The notes: generated by a model not told the origin, from the letters alone. Counted from the stretch's first letter, positions 1 through 8,721 are shown. The stretch: DNA of 64,000 nt from Synechococcus sp. WH 5701 (GCF_000153045.1 NZ_CH724159.1:1289556-1353555); one strand, 5' to 3'. A program made the numbers and translations.

Positions 1-1
1 A

Positions 2-1219
2 CTGCCCCTGGCGGAAACCGTCGGGATGGCTCTCAACACCCTCAAGGCCAACCGGCTGCGCAGCCTGCTGACCATGCTGGGGATCGTGATCGGCAATGCC
101 TCGGTGATCACCCTGGTGGGGGTAGGCAAGGGGGCCCAGAACCTGGCGGAAGGCCAGCTCAACACCCTTGGGGCCAACGTGCTCTTCGTGGTGCCCGGCA
201 ACAACGACACCCGCCGCCAGGGGATCGAAAATCCACGCACCCTGGTACTGGAGGACGCCGAGGCGATCGCCGAGCAGGTGCCGAGTGTGCGCCGGGTCGC
301 CCCCCAGATCACGATCAACGAGGTGGTTCAGTCGGGCGGGAACAGCTCCAACGCCTCGGTATCGGGCATCACGCCGGAGTTTCTGCCGGTGCGGCGCTTT
401 GAGATCGCCCAGGGGCGATTCTTCAGCGACGACGACATCAAGGGGGCCCGCAACGTGGCCGTGATCGGCCCGGATCTCAAGCAGAAGCTGCTCCCCTCGG
501 GCTCAGCCATCGGCCAGTCCCTGCGCATCCGCGATCAGTCCTTCGAGGTGATCGGCGTGACGGCTGCCAAGGGCGCCGCCTTCGGCACCAACCAGGACGA
601 AGCCGCCTACATCCCGCTCTCGACGATGGTGAGCAAGCTGAGCGGCCGTGACCCCACCTACGGGGTGGTGCTCACCTTCATCAGCGCTGAGGCCCGCGAC
701 GAGGCCAGCACCAGTGCTGCCAAGTTCCAGATCACCAACCTGCTACGCCAGCGCCACCGCATCCTCAGAGAAGACGATTTCGCCGTGCGCTCCCAGCAGG
801 ACGCCCTTTCGATCGTGGGCACGATCACCGGAGGACTGACCTTGATGCTGGGCGCGATCGGCGGCGTCTCGCTGCTGGTGGGCGGCATCGGCATCATGAA
901 CATCATGCTGGTGTCGGTGAGTGAGCGCACCCAGGAGATCGGGTTGCGCAAGGCGGTGGGGGCCCGCAGCGGCGATGTGCTGCTGCAGTTCCTGGTGGAA
1001 TCCCTGGTGCTGGCCAGCCTCGGCGGCCTGATCGGCAGCGCCGTGGGCCTGGGCACGGTGGCGGCGGTGAGCCGCTTCACCCCCCTACCGGCCTCGATCG
1101 ACAGCGGCAGTGTGCTCTTCACGGTGGGCCTCTCGGGTTCGATCGGCCTGTTCTTCGGGGTGGTGCCGGCTCGCCGGGCCTCCCGGCTGGATCCGATCGT
1201 GGCCCTGCGCAGCCTCTGA
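2..1219 (+). CDS. MacB-like ABC transporter permease, 5' end cut by window
   Basis: The permease subunit of a MacB/FtsX-type ABC exporter, which would couple a cytoplasmic ATPase to periplasmic substrate handling. The frame is open to the left edge (it reads LPLAETVG before the first internal Met at 26), as in family members, so the true start lies outside. Visible order: an N-terminal membrane helix (SLLTMLGIVIG), a periplasmic MacB core domain of about 200 residues, then three C-terminal helices (around LLVGGIGIMNIMLV, FLVESLVLASLGG and the LFFGVVPARRA end). The ATPase and any fusion protein are not in the window. Family assignment is firm; the substrate is unknown. Confidence 0.9.
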   Translation: MPLAETVGMALNTLKANRLRSLLTMLGIVIGNASVITLVGVGKGAQNLAEGQLNTLGANVLFVVPGNNDTRRQGIENPRTLVLEDAEAIAEQVPSVRRVAPQITINEVVQSGGNSSNASVSGITPEFLPVRRFEIAQGRFFSDDDIKGARNVAVIGPDLKQKLLPSGSAIGQSLRIRDQSFEVIGVTAAKGAAFGTNQDEAAYIPLSTMVSKLSGRDPTYGVVLTFISAEARDEASTSAAKFQITNLLRQRHRILREDDFAVRSQQDALSIVGTITGGLTLMLGAIGGVSLLVGGIGIMNIMLVSVSERTQEIGLRKAVGARSGDVLLQFLVESLVLASLGGLIGSAVGLGTVAAVSRFTPLPASIDSGSVLFTVGLSGSIGLFFGVVPARRASRLDPIVALRSL

Positions 1220-1339
1220 GACCCGGGACCAGGAGTCCTGCAACGCCAGACCGCCCACCTCCTACATATCAAGAAAACCTTAAGAAAGCCGAACGGTGCT
1301 GACCGTGACCAAAGCCAAGGATGGATGGTGGCTTGATGG

Positions 1340-1639
1340 TTGAATCCCGATGAAACTCCTCCTTTGGCCCTGCTCTCCTGCGGCTATCGCAATTCCAGCG
1401 ACCGTATGGTGATCCTGCGCTCGTGCGGGCCTGGCGAGTTCTACTTGGAGAGGGTCATTTTCCCCTTTGAGCTGCTCAGTTTCCAGGCTCCCAAGGGGGC
1501 AGAGCTGGAAATCTGGACCCATGGCCTGGGGGGGCCTGAACTGCTGGAAACTCTCCCAAGCGCCGAGCTGCTGATCGAACCCCCCGATCCCGATGGTGTC
1601 GAGGCCAGCGACGATCCAGCCTGGCTGACGATCCGCTGA
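1340..1639 (+). CDS. DUF1830 domain protein
   Basis: A 99-residue cyanobacterial protein of unknown function, recognisable by the order LLSCGYRNSSDRM, VIFPFELLSF and EIWTHGLGGPELL. There is no signal peptide or membrane helix, so it is probably cytoplasmic. An in-frame stop at 1334 limits the start to the TTG at 1340 or a later weak codon such as TTG 1364; no in-frame ATG lies ahead of the conserved core. It stands alone between the permease and ftsH. The family call rests on remembered sequence pattern. Confidence 0.8.
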   Translation: MNPDETPPLALLSCGYRNSSDRMVILRSCGPGEFYLERVIFPFELLSFQAPKGAELEIWTHGLGGPELLETLPSAELLIEPPDPDGVEASDDPAWLTIR

Positions 1640-1699
1640 AGCTCTGTCACCAGAGCGCACGGCTCGGGGCAACCATGACAAGCTGAAATCAGTGGCACA

Positions 1700-1721
1700 G
1701 CGGCCGGAGACTCTCGGCCGC
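1700..1721 (+). terminator. GC-rich hairpin between DUF1830 and ftsH
   Basis: Perfect 7-bp inverted repeat GCGGCCG/CGGCCGC with an 8-base loop that a G-T pair can narrow to six. It lies 60 bases after the DUF1830 stop and 40 before the ftsH start. There is no T run, so intrinsic termination is only possible. The AT-rich TTTACACTTGTTAAAAAT just downstream (1732-1750) is the likely core of the ftsH promoter. Confidence 0.4.
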
Positions 1722-1761
1722 GGGTTGCGCGCTTTACACTTGTTAAAAATTCCCCTCAGCC

Positions 1762-3687
1762 ATGAATCAGCGCTGGCGTCTGTTCGCTCTCTGGCTGCTC
1801 CCGCTCGGAGTGGCCCTTTTCCTTGGCTGGCAGGTGCTGGGGAACGGCGGCGCCAGCCGGTTCACCCCTGAGGGACGCACCGACACGGTGGCTCCGCGCA
1901 ATGCGGCGGTGGCGCGGATGAGCTACGGCCGTTTCCTCGACTACATCGAGGCCGGACGGGTCACGGCAGTCGACATCTTCGATGGGGGCCGCAGTGCCGT
2001 GATCGAAGCGGTGGATCCCGATCTTGACAACCGTGTGCAGCGCCTGCGGGTCGATCTGCCAGGGCTTGCCCCCGAGCTGATCAACAACCTCAAGGCCCAG
2101 GGCATCAGCTTCGACATCCACCCTCCCCGCACGACCCCACCGGCTCTGGGGATCCTCGGCAATCTGCTCTTCCCACTGCTGCTGATCGGCTCGCTGATCT
2201 TCCTGGCCCGTCGGTCTTCGTCGATGCCCGGTGGACCTGGCCAGGCCATGCAGTTCGGCAAGACCAAGGCCCGTTTCGCCATGGAGGCTGAAACCGGCGT
2301 CATGTTCGATGACGTGGCCGGCGTGGAGGAGGCCAAAGAAGATCTCGAGGAAGTGGTCACCTTCTTGAAGCAGCCCGAACGCTTCACGTCCGTGGGCGCC
2401 AAGATTCCCAAGGGTGTGCTGCTGGTGGGACCTCCCGGCACCGGCAAGACCCTGCTGGCCAAGGCCATCGCCGGTGAAGCTGGTGTTCCCTTCTTCTCCC
2501 TCTCCGGTTCTGAATTCGTCGAGATGTTCGTGGGTGTCGGCGCCAGCCGCGTGCGCGATCTGTTCAAGCGGGCCAAGGAAAACAGCCCCTGCCTGATCTT
2601 CATCGATGAGATCGATGCGGTGGGACGTCAGCGTGGAGCCGGCATCGGCGGCGGTAACGACGAGCGGGAGCAGACCCTCAACCAGCTGCTGACCGAGATG
2701 GACGGCTTCGAGGGCAACAGCGGCATTATCATCATCGCCGCCACCAACAGGCCAGACGTGCTCGATTCGGCGCTGATGCGTCCGGGCCGTTTCGATCGTC
2801 AGGTGAGCGTCGACGCTCCCGACATCAAGGGACGGCTCTCGATTCTCAAGGTCCACTCCCGCAACAAGAAGCTTGCCGAGGACGTGTCCCTCGAGGCCGT
2901 CGCCCGCCGAACCCCTGGGTTCACCGGCGCCGACCTGGCCAATCTTCTCAACGAGGCGGCCATCCTCACAGCGCGCCGCCGCAAGGAAGCCACCACGCTG
3001 GCCGAGATTGATGACGCTGTCGATCGGGTGATCGCCGGCATGGAAGGAAAACCCCTCACCGACGGCCGCAGCAAGCGCCTGATTGCTTACCACGAAGTGG
3101 GCCATGCCCTGGTGGGCACCCTGGTCAAAGACCACGATCCTGTCCAGAAGGTCACCCTCGTCCCCCGCGGCCAGGCCCAAGGACTCACCTGGTTCGCCCC
3201 GGATGAGGAGCAGATGCTCGTGAGCCGTGCCCAGCTCAAGGCCCGCATCATGGGAGCCCTCGGCGGACGGGTCGCGGAAGACGTGGTCTTTGGCCACGCC
3301 GAGGTCACCACCGGAGCCGGTGGTGACATTCAGCAGGTGGCGAGCATGGCCCGCCAGATGGTGACCCGCTTCGGGATGAGCGATCTTGGGCCGGTATCGC
3401 TGGAGGCCGGCAATCAGGAGGTCTTCCTCGGGCGCGACCTGATTACCCGCAGTGATGTCTCCGATTCCATCTCCCGCCGGATCGACGAGCAGATCCGCAG
3501 CATCGTCGACCTCTGCTACCGCGACACCCAGGCCCTGGTGGCCAGCCACCGCGATTGCATGGACCGCCTCGTGGAGATGCTGATCGAGAAGGAAACCCTC
3601 GATGGCGATGAGTTCCGGGCGGTGGTGGCCGAGTTCACAACCATCCCTGAGAAGGACCGCTTCTCACCCCTGCTGCCTGCCGCCTGA
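1762..3687 (+). CDS. ftsH: FtsH2-type thylakoid AAA metalloprotease
   Basis: Membrane-bound ATP-dependent zinc protease of 641 residues. An N-terminal helix (residues 7-25) and a second helix (about 130-148) flank a lumenal domain. Then come Walker A GPPGTGKT (near 223), Walker [12 protein letters not shown], the second region of homology ending in RPGRFDRQ, and the zinc site HEVGH (near 444). The sequence closely follows cyanobacterial FtsH2, which removes photodamaged D1 from photosystem II as a hetero-hexamer with FtsH3. Three genes downstream lies thf1, whose product is known to stabilise FtsH complexes. Start ATG 1762 is clear. Confidence 0.97.
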   Translation: MNQRWRLFALWLLPLGVALFLGWQVLGNGGASRFTPEGRTDTVAPRNAAVARMSYGRFLDYIEAGRVTAVDIFDGGRSAVIEAVDPDLDNRVQRLRVDLPGLAPELINNLKAQGISFDIHPPRTTPPALGILGNLLFPLLLIGSLIFLARRSSSMPGGPGQAMQFGKTKARFAMEAETGVMFDDVAGVEEAKEDLEEVVTFLKQPERFTSVGAKIPKGVLLVGPPGTGKTLLAKAIAGEAGVPFFSLSGSEFVEMFVGVGASRVRDLFKRAKENSPCLIFIDEIDAVGRQRGAGIGGGNDEREQTLNQLLTEMDGFEGNSGIIIIAATNRPDVLDSALMRPGRFDRQVSVDAPDIKGRLSILKVHSRNKKLAEDVSLEAVARRTPGFTGADLANLLNEAAILTARRRKEATTLAEIDDAVDRVIAGMEGKPLTDGRSKRLIAYHEVGHALVGTLVKDHDPVQKVTLVPRGQAQGLTWFAPDEEQMLVSRAQLKARIMGALGGRVAEDVVFGHAEVTTGAGGDIQQVASMARQMVTRFGMSDLGPVSLEAGNQEVFLGRDLITRSDVSDSISRRIDEQIRSIVDLCYRDTQALVASHRDCMDRLVEMLIEKETLDGDEFRAVVAEFTTIPEKDRFSPLLPAA

Positions 3688-3830
3688 CCAAGCGGACGGG
3701 ACAGGGTTGTTGGCGGGGGCGGGGCTACAGGCGGGGCCGAGTTCTTAACCGAACCTTCTCCCGCCCAGCTCGATCGAGTGTTTAGCCTGAATCATTACGC
3801 GTTCAGGTCTTGAGCAGCACCCGCTCTCCG

Positions 3831-4046
3831 ATGGAGTCGTTCAGCGCCTACCACGGCGACGACTGGAGTCCGCAGCGGCTGGCCTTTCACCAGAATCTGG
3901 AGCGTTTCGCCGACCGCGTCGGGCTGATCGTTGGCCTTCAGAGCAATGGCAAGCTCAATCAGGATCAGGCATACGACGAGATACGCATGCTCTGGAAAGA
4001 ACTCAAGGGCAGCAAGAACGGCCTGGAGATCTCCGACAGAGAATGA
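3831..4046 (+). CDS. DUF7219 family small protein
   Basis: A 71-residue soluble protein in the pattern of a cyanobacterial family: an N-terminal AYHGDDW segment, then FADRVGLIVGLQSNGKLNQD, then the helical IRMLWKELKGSKNGL. Function is unknown. ATG 3831 is preferred because it sits just before the conserved part; an in-frame TTG at 3810 would add seven residues. A possible -10 (TAGCCT, 3783-3788) lies upstream. Position between ftsH and clpP suggests, but does not show, a role in proteolysis. Confidence 0.75.
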   Translation: MESFSAYHGDDWSPQRLAFHQNLERFADRVGLIVGLQSNGKLNQDQAYDEIRMLWKELKGSKNGLEISDRE

Positions 4047-4135
4047 AGATCAACCAATGATTCTCATTCAAGGACTCAGTTCAAGCCTTTTTCACTGAGA
4101 CGCTAAAAACCTGTAATTATTTCTATTTTTTATCG

Positions 4136-4164
4136 TGGCCTCAGCTTTCATGGCTGGGGCCACT
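4136..4164. terminator. Hairpin between convergent DUF7219 and clpP genes
   Basis: An 11-bp stem GTGGCCTCAGC/GCTGGGGCCAC (one G-T pair) closes a 7-base loop, 15 bases past the clpP stop on the minus strand. The flank at 4106-4135 is AT-rich with a T6 run on the plus strand ahead of the stem, so it is not a textbook terminator in either direction. A smaller stem, CTCAGT/ACTGAG, lies near 4075-4100. A transcription stop between the convergent genes is the simplest reading. Confidence 0.4.
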
Positions 4165-4178
4165 CGCCTGGGCTCAGC

Positions 4179-4781
4179 TCAGACCGGCCGCACGGGGCGC
4201 TTTTCGATCACTTTGTCGATCAGTCCATAACTCACAGCTTCGGCCGGCGACATGAAAAAGTCGCGGTCGGTGTCGATCTGGATTCGATCCAGGGGCTGGC
4301 CGGTGCGATCGGAGAGCTCCCTGTTCAGCTTGTCCTTGAGGTAGAGGATTTCGTCCGCCTGAATGCGGATATCGCTGGCCTGCCCGCGGGCCCCACCCAG
4401 GGGCTGGTGAATCATGATGCGTGAATGGTGCAGGCTGCTGCGCTTGCCCTTGGCTCCTGCCGTGAGCAGAAAGGCGCCCATGCTGGCGGCCAGCCCCACA
4501 CAGACGGTCTGCACGTCGGGCTTGATGTGCTGCATCGTGTCGAAGATGCCAAGGCCGTCGTAGACGGATCCACCGGGGGAGTTGATGTAGAGAAAAATAT
4601 CTTTCTCAGGATCTTCCGCCTCCAGAAAAAGCAGCTGGGCCACCACCCGATTGGCGGATTCTGCGGTCACCGGTTCGCCCAGAAAGATGATCCGTTCGCG
4701 CAGCAGCCTGGAGTAGATATCAAAGGCGCGCTCACCCCGGCCCGAATCCTCAATCACGATCGGGATCATCGGCAACGGCAA
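4179..4781 (-). CDS. clpP: ATP-dependent Clp protease proteolytic subunit
   Basis: Serine peptidase of 200 residues that forms the barrel of the Clp protease and works with ClpX or ClpC. Catalytic Ser is S100 in GLAASMGAF, His is H125 in MIHQPLGG, and the acidic residue lies in DTDRDFF near 170-174. [14 protein letters not shown] is the oxyanion-loop region, and the length is normal. Cyanobacteria carry several ClpP paralogues plus inactive ClpR; the intact triad says this is a ClpP, but which paralogue is not settled here. It diverges from thf1 with an 89-base spacer. Confidence 0.95.
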   Translation of the reverse strand: MPLPMIPIVIEDSGRGERAFDIYSRLLRERIIFLGEPVTAESANRVVAQLLFLEAEDPEKDIFLYINSPGGSVYDGLGIFDTMQHIKPDVQTVCVGLAASMGAFLLTAGAKGKRSSLHHSRIMIHQPLGGARGQASDIRIQADEILYLKDKLNRELSDRTGQPLDRIQIDTDRDFFMSPAEAVSYGLIDKVIEKRPVRPV

Positions 4782-4870
4782 AGCAACTCGGTCGATCCTA
4801 CCGAGGACGGCGCGCCCGCCGCCCGATCGGCTCGGGGGGGTGCAGCGCTAAGGTCCATTCATTCGAGCGG

Positions 4871-5644
4871 ATGAGTGTGAGCGCCTGCCTCACCGTTGCT
4901 GACAGCAAGCGTGCCTTCCACGCAGCCTTTCCCTACGTGATCGGTCCTCTGTACCGGCGCATGGTCGATGAGCTGCTCGTCGAGTTGCATCTGCTCAGCC
5001 GGCAGAGCGGATTTCACAGCGACGGCCTGTTTGCCGTGGGCCTCACCCAGGTTTTTGATGGCTTTGCCAAGGGCTACCGGCCCCAGCAGCAGAGTGAGCC
5101 CCTCTTCGCCGCCCTCTGCGCCTCGTCGGGCTTCGATGCCCAGCAGATTCGCGCGCAGCACGCCGCCGCCGTGAAGGCGGTGGGGGAGCACAGCCTCGAT
5201 GAGGTGAAGCAGTGGCTGGCCCAGCGGGGCCAGGGTGCGCCTGAACCGATCGCCGGGGTACTTGCCGGCATCGACAGGGCTGACTTCCACTACTCGCGCC
5301 TGTTCGCCGTAGGGCTGCTCAGCTTGCTGCAGCATGCCCGCGGCGCCGAAGCCGTGGAGCCCCAGGCTCTCCGGCAGGCCGCCCATGAGATCGGCGAATC
5401 CATGGGTCTGATGAAGGAGCGGGTCGACAAGGACCTGACCCTTTACGCCAGCACCCTTGAGAAGATGGCCCAGGCCGTCGAGCTGATGGAGGAGACCCTG
5501 GCGGCCGAACGTCGCCGGCGCGAACGGCAGGCCCGGGAGAGCAAGGTCACCCCTGACAGCAGCACTGTCACCAGCAACGCTGGAGAAACCGAAGCCACCG
5601 TGGCGCCGGAACCGAACCCTCCAGCCGCGCCCCAGGGGGGCTGA
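4871..5644 (+). CDS. thf1: Thf1/Psb29, photosystem II and FtsH-complex factor
   Basis: A 257-residue, mostly helical protein matching Thf1 (Psb29): the N-terminal TVADSKRAFHAAFPYVIGP, then a LYRRMVDELLVELHLL helix and FAVGLTQVFDGFAKGY. In other cyanobacteria and in chloroplasts it is needed for photosystem II repair and for accumulation of thylakoid FtsH complexes, so lying near ftsH is meaningful. The C-terminus is a charged coiled coil (about 175-220) with a Pro/Thr-rich tail. A TAAGGT hexamer at 4849-4854 is a plausible -10. Confidence 0.93.
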   Translation: MSVSACLTVADSKRAFHAAFPYVIGPLYRRMVDELLVELHLLSRQSGFHSDGLFAVGLTQVFDGFAKGYRPQQQSEPLFAALCASSGFDAQQIRAQHAAAVKAVGEHSLDEVKQWLAQRGQGAPEPIAGVLAGIDRADFHYSRLFAVGLLSLLQHARGAEAVEPQALRQAAHEIGESMGLMKERVDKDLTLYASTLEKMAQAVELMEETLAAERRRRERQARESKVTPDSSTVTSNAGETEATVAPEPNPPAAPQGG

Positions 5645-5662
5645 CCAGTCAACGGCCAGTCG

Positions 5663-7168
5663 TTAACGCCCGACAGGCTTGTCAGATCCAGAGTGGGCCT
5701 CTGAGGCTGCTTGAGGGGCTTGGGCAGGTTGGGCCGTGGCCGCAGGTGGCGGAGTGGGAGCCTCCAGCATCAGAGAGCCCCACAGCCACGACAACCCCGC
5801 ATCGCCACCAGGAGAGGCACCTGGCTTGGGGGCTGCCGCAGGAGCCGACAGGATTTCCAGCTGGGTGGAGCGCCGGGCCACCGCCGGCAGGTCAGGGGGC
5901 AGCAGCCCAAGGGCGGCGAGGGCATCTGGTCTGGCCCGCAGGCTGAGCCCACCGCCCGCCGGAGGCGTGGCCGCCGCGAAGCGCTCAGCGCCGGGCAGAG
6001 CTGCGCCAAGCACGAACAACAACTCCGGGGCGCCACCGGAGGCCGGCACCACCCAGCGCCAGCCTCCCAGGGGGGTTCCGTCATCGCGCAGCCAGAGACT
6101 GCTGGGCAATTTGACCTGTACAGCGGTGGCCGACGTTGCCGGCCCGGCGCTCGAAGGGGAGCGCTGGTCGCTCAGGCCCTGGCGCTCCAGGGCCTGGCTC
6201 AGGGCCGACAACCAGCGGGTCCAGCCGGAACGCTCCTGACCCACCGCCAGTTGCAACTCCAGCGACGCCAGGAATGGGCCCTTGGGCTGGGGTCTGAGGC
6301 GCAGAAGGAACGGGGTGCTCTGCAGGCGCTCCAGGGCGGCCTGGTCGAGGCCGTAGCGGTCCATCAGCGGTTGCCGGATCACAGCATTGCTGAGCAGAGC
6401 GTCGAGGAGCTGATCCAGCCGGGCCCCGGTGACCTCCAGAAGCAGATCGGCAGGCAGGGGCTCGCCGCGGCTTGGGGCGGGCTCCGGCGGCAGCGATGGG
6501 GCAGGAGCCACCGAATCGGGCTTGGCGCTGGCCTCCCCCTGCCAGCTGAGGCCGTCGGCCTCCGCACTCACCGTGAGACAGCCCTGCTGGAAGCGCTGCA
6601 GCAGCGGGGCGAGATCACCGGAGATCTGAGCCAGGGCGAGCTTGGTCCAGACCACCGCCTGGCGGCTGCGCAACAGGTTGACGCAGCGTTGCTCCAGGCC
6701 CCGGGGCGGCCGGGAGGTGCGGCGCAGTTGCTGCTGCAGCGTCTGGTGAGACAGGGGATCGGGAGCGATCACCACCAGATCGTCCACCCGCACGGCACGG
6801 GCCGGCAGAGCAGCGCTGGCCTGGGGGCCGAACAGCCGGCCCGGCACCACCAGGTGGGCCGACCCTTCCCGCCCCCAGAACTGCCACCAGGTCCCGCGCT
6901 GGCGTGCCCAGAGCCGGGCAGCCGGCTCTGGGCCCAGACGCTCCTGCCAGAGCAGCGGCACCGGCCTGGCATCACCCGACTGGAAGCTCTGAACCAGGGT
7001 GGCCACGCCCACCACCCGCTCCAGCCCCTCGGCGTTGGAGCGGGGAAAGCGGTGGAGCTGGCTGGCCGGAGCCAACACCAGCAGAGCGATCACCGTCGAG
7101 GTGATCGGCAGGGGCCCCAGACGGGGGGCAGGCGGCAGACCCTTCCAGCGCGGCAGGGAGAGGGTCAT
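5663..7168 (-). CDS. Large membrane-anchored protein of unknown function
   Basis: A 501-residue protein with a short basic N-terminus and one hydrophobic helix (ITSTVIALLVLAPA, about residues 20-34), then a long region rich in Ala, Leu, Arg and Pro that would lie outside the cytoplasm. A Pro-rich linker lies near residue 215-235 and the C-terminus is an Ala/Pro tail. I do not recognise a catalytic motif; it resembles conserved cyanobacterial unknowns. ATG 7168 is chosen because it directly precedes the anchor and overlaps the upstream reading frame's stop by four bases (ATGA). Confidence 0.8.
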   Translation of the reverse strand: MTLSLPRWKGLPPAPRLGPLPITSTVIALLVLAPASQLHRFPRSNAEGLERVVGVATLVQSFQSGDARPVPLLWQERLGPEPAARLWARQRGTWWQFWGREGSAHLVVPGRLFGPQASAALPARAVRVDDLVVIAPDPLSHQTLQQQLRRTSRPPRGLEQRCVNLLRSRQAVVWTKLALAQISGDLAPLLQRFQQGCLTVSAEADGLSWQGEASAKPDSVAPAPSLPPEPAPSRGEPLPADLLLEVTGARLDQLLDALLSNAVIRQPLMDRYGLDQAALERLQSTPFLLRLRPQPKGPFLASLELQLAVGQERSGWTRWLSALSQALERQGLSDQRSPSSAGPATSATAVQVKLPSSLWLRDDGTPLGGWRWVVPASGGAPELLFVLGAALPGAERFAAATPPAGGGLSLRARPDALAALGLLPPDLPAVARRSTQLEILSAPAAAPKPGASPGGDAGLSWLWGSLMLEAPTPPPAATAQPAQAPQAASEAHSGSDKPVGR

Positions 7169-7436
7169 GGTTGGGGTGAGGTCATGGCGTACAGCGTGGT
7201 GCGTCGCCTTACCGGGCCGCCCAGGTCGTTGCATTCCCAGCGCAGGGCTTTGCTGGCGCCATCGAGGCCCAGTTTCAACCAGCCGAGATTGAGCCGTGAG
7301 CACCAGCATCTCGCTGCGGTCGAGCTGGTTTCTGTCCCAGGACCGTTGCGGCTCCACCAGGGTGAGCAGATGGACGACCCGGTCGGGGCCAGTCCTGGGT
7401 CGAGGCGGCCAGGGGTTCTGGACGTGCTGAGGTCAC
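7165..7436 (-). pseudogene. Small gene broken by frameshift, upstream of the 501-residue protein
   Basis: The 264 bases between two minus-strand genes contain protein-like pieces in different frames. One frame ends RLNLGWLKLGLDGASK, then ALRWECNDLGGPVRRRTTLY, with a TGA (7165-7167) that overlaps the next ATG in a classic ATGA. The preceding part reads well in another frame (RVVHLLTLVEPQRSWDRNQL, then DRSEMLVLT). The switch needs a one-base shift near 7290-7305. A GTG overlaps the upstream TGA at 7433-7436, but reaching it needs a second shift; GTG 7355-7357 is another start. Either a real disrupted gene of roughly 85 residues or a sequencing error. Function unknown. Confidence 0.45.
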
Positions 7437-7606
7437 CGTCGCCCGGAGGACAGGCGACCCGAGGGCAGCCGTGAGGGCCGCTTGGCCCGGCGTCGGTCAC
7501 GCCATTCGACCGCGGAAAGGTAGATCACCCCGACCGTGACGAAAACCAGCAACACCGAGGCGGTCAGTGCCAGGACATTGGTGCTGGAGAGGAAAAAGTG
7601 AGGCAT
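7433..7606 (-). CDS. 57-residue single-helix membrane protein next to petN
   Basis: ATG 7606 to TGA 7433 encodes 57 residues: a short start (MPHFFLSSTN), one membrane helix (VLALTASVLLVFVTVGVIYL), then a strongly basic tail starting VEWRDRRRAKR. The positive-inside rule puts the tail in the cytoplasm or stroma. It follows petN on the same strand after 27 bases and is followed by a GTGA overlap. Size and company suggest a small thylakoid complex subunit or assembly factor, which is inference. It is not a photosystem subunit I can name. Confidence 0.7.
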   Translation of the reverse strand: MPHFFLSSTNVLALTASVLLVFVTVGVIYLSAVEWRDRRRAKRPSRLPSGRLSSGRR

Positions 7607-7633
7607 CCGGGTGTGGAGTGGGCCCTGGGGCGA

Positions 7634-7735
7634 TCAGAAATTGATCGTGCCGTCGCCGTTGCGGCCCCAGACCACCATGGCAATCGAGAAGCTGAACAGG
7701 GCAGCCAGGGAAGCCCAGGCGAAGGTGATGAGCAT
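7634..7735 (-). CDS. petN: Cytochrome b6f complex subunit VIII (PetN)
   Basis: A 33-residue protein beginning [10 protein letters not shown] and ending [13 protein letters not shown]. The closing VVWGRNGDG is the hallmark of PetN, a one-helix subunit of the thylakoid cytochrome b6f complex that carries electrons between plastoquinone and plastocyanin. The length matches the family exactly. It diverges from clpS with 67 bases between starts, so both promoters lie in that spacer. Confidence 0.95.
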   Translation of the reverse strand: MLITFAWASLAALFSFSIAMVVWGRNGDGTINF

Positions 7736-7802
7736 GAGATCGCCCAAGCAACGGTGATCCTGACTTTACCTAAGATGAGGCGGCCTCAAACGCAGTCCAT
7801 CG

Positions 7803-8093
7803 ATGGCAGCTCCGGGAGTCCAGACGATCCCGGCGGGGATCCGGCAACGCCAGCGCTATCCCCATCTCCGGGTCGTTGTGCTCGACGACGACGTCAACAC
7901 CTTCCAGCACGTGGTGAATTGCCTGGTGCGCTATTTGCCGGGCATGGGACCCGACCGGGCCTGGGAACTGGCCCATCAGATCGACTCCCAGGGTTCTGCC
8001 GTGGTCTGGAGCGGGCCGCAGGAGCAGGCCGAGCTTTACCACCAGCAACTCAGCCAGGAGGGCCTGACGATGGCACCTCTGGAGCGGGAGTGA
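7803..8093 (+). CDS. clpS: ClpS, Clp protease adaptor
   Basis: A 96-residue adaptor that binds the N-domain of ClpC/ClpA and delivers N-degron substrates. The core is visible: VVVLDDDVNTFQHVVNCLV (substrate pocket and first helix), then MGPDRAWELAHQIDSQGSAV and the GPQEQAELYHQQL helix. A basic N-terminal extension (residues 1-20) contacts the ATPase in known homologues. TAAGAT at about 7772-7777 is a possible -10. With clpP 3 kb away, the region holds two Clp components. Confidence 0.93.
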   Translation: MAAPGVQTIPAGIRQRQRYPHLRVVVLDDDVNTFQHVVNCLVRYLPGMGPDRAWELAHQIDSQGSAVVWSGPQEQAELYHQQLSQEGLTMAPLERE

Positions 8094-8138
8094 TCCCCAC
8101 GGGACAGTGGAGACACAAGCGCCGCTTAACAAGAGGGT

Positions 8139-8369
8139 TCAGGCCAGGCCCATGAGGGCATTGTCCTGAGGACAGACGCTGAGCTCGAGCAGGTTGCGCA
8201 CCTGCAGTGTCAGGGCACCCCCATCGAACACATAGCTGAACACCCGTCCAGAGCAGACCGCCAGGCCACGCACCTGGCGCCGCAGGGGCTGAGCCAGGGT
8301 GAGTACCTCAACGGCTTCGCCAAGCTGGCGGCTGAGCTCAAGACTGAGCGATGCGCGTGTGAGGACCAC
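8139..8369 (-). CDS. Conserved small protein of unknown function
   Basis: A 76-residue frame from GTG 8369. Protein-like sequence (DEALRRLTV) continues a few codons upstream to a TAG without an ATG, so the start is uncertain. The body alternates hydrophobic and polar residues (RQVRGLAVCSGRVFSYVF) as in a small beta-rich soluble protein. No motif is recognised. It converges on clpS and diverges from the DUF2103 gene. Confidence 0.55.
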   Translation of the reverse strand: MVLTRASLSLELSRQLGEAVEVLTLAQPLRRQVRGLAVCSGRVFSYVFDGGALTLQVRNLLELSVCPQDNALMGLA

Positions 8370-8438
8370 CGTGAGTCGGCGTAGGGCTTCATCGTCCTAG
8401 CGGGCCTGCCTAGGGTTGGCCAACGGAGAGAAATACCC

Positions 8439-8720
8439 ATGGGCCGGGTGGTGATCACCCACAGCACCTACGTGGAAGGCCTGATCCCGGTGCTCAAGGT
8501 CCTGGCCCGGGACGAGGGCATCGACACGATCACCCCGGCCGTGATCAGTCGTGTCAAGGGACACAGCCCACGCCTGCGCCTGCGGGTGTCGGTTCCGATC
8601 AACGGGGGCTACAAGCTGCTGGCCCGTCGCGGCAGCTCGGCCCAGGAGGTGTTCGTGCTGACCACCTGGTCAAGGGAGCAGCTCCAGGAACGCCTGGAGC
8701 TGCTCTGTCTCGAGGGTTAA
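8439..8720 (+). CDS. DUF2103 predicted metal-binding protein
   Basis: A 93-residue cyanobacterial protein with the family's features: ITHSTYVEGLIPVLKVLA at the N-terminus, then the basic RVKGHSPRLRLRVSVPINGG and the KLLARRGSSAQEVFV strand region. It is annotated elsewhere as metal-binding, but the function is not known. A TAGGGT hexamer (8411-8416) lies 22 bases before the ATG. Its stop abuts the 3' end of the predicted 6S RNA on the other strand. Confidence 0.85.
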   Translation: MGRVVITHSTYVEGLIPVLKVLARDEGIDTITPAVISRVKGHSPRLRLRVSVPINGGYKLLARRGSSAQEVFVLTTWSREQLQERLELLCLEG

Positions 8721-8721
8721 G

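Noticed and set aside
1756-3549. A 597-codon open frame antisense to ftsH
   Set aside because: Its product is low-complexity Gly/His/Asp-rich sequence that mirrors the codon bias of ftsH, which is unmistakably real on the other strand.
5711-7474. A 587-codon plus-strand open frame opposite the membrane-anchored unknown
   Set aside because: Arg/Gly/Gln-rich low complexity. The minus-strand reading has an anchor helix and operon-like joints.
8355-8372. Yfr1-like core (CCTCACAC) on the minus strand
   Set aside because: The match is shorter than the conserved Yfr1 core and lies at the start of an open frame, with no flanking stems.
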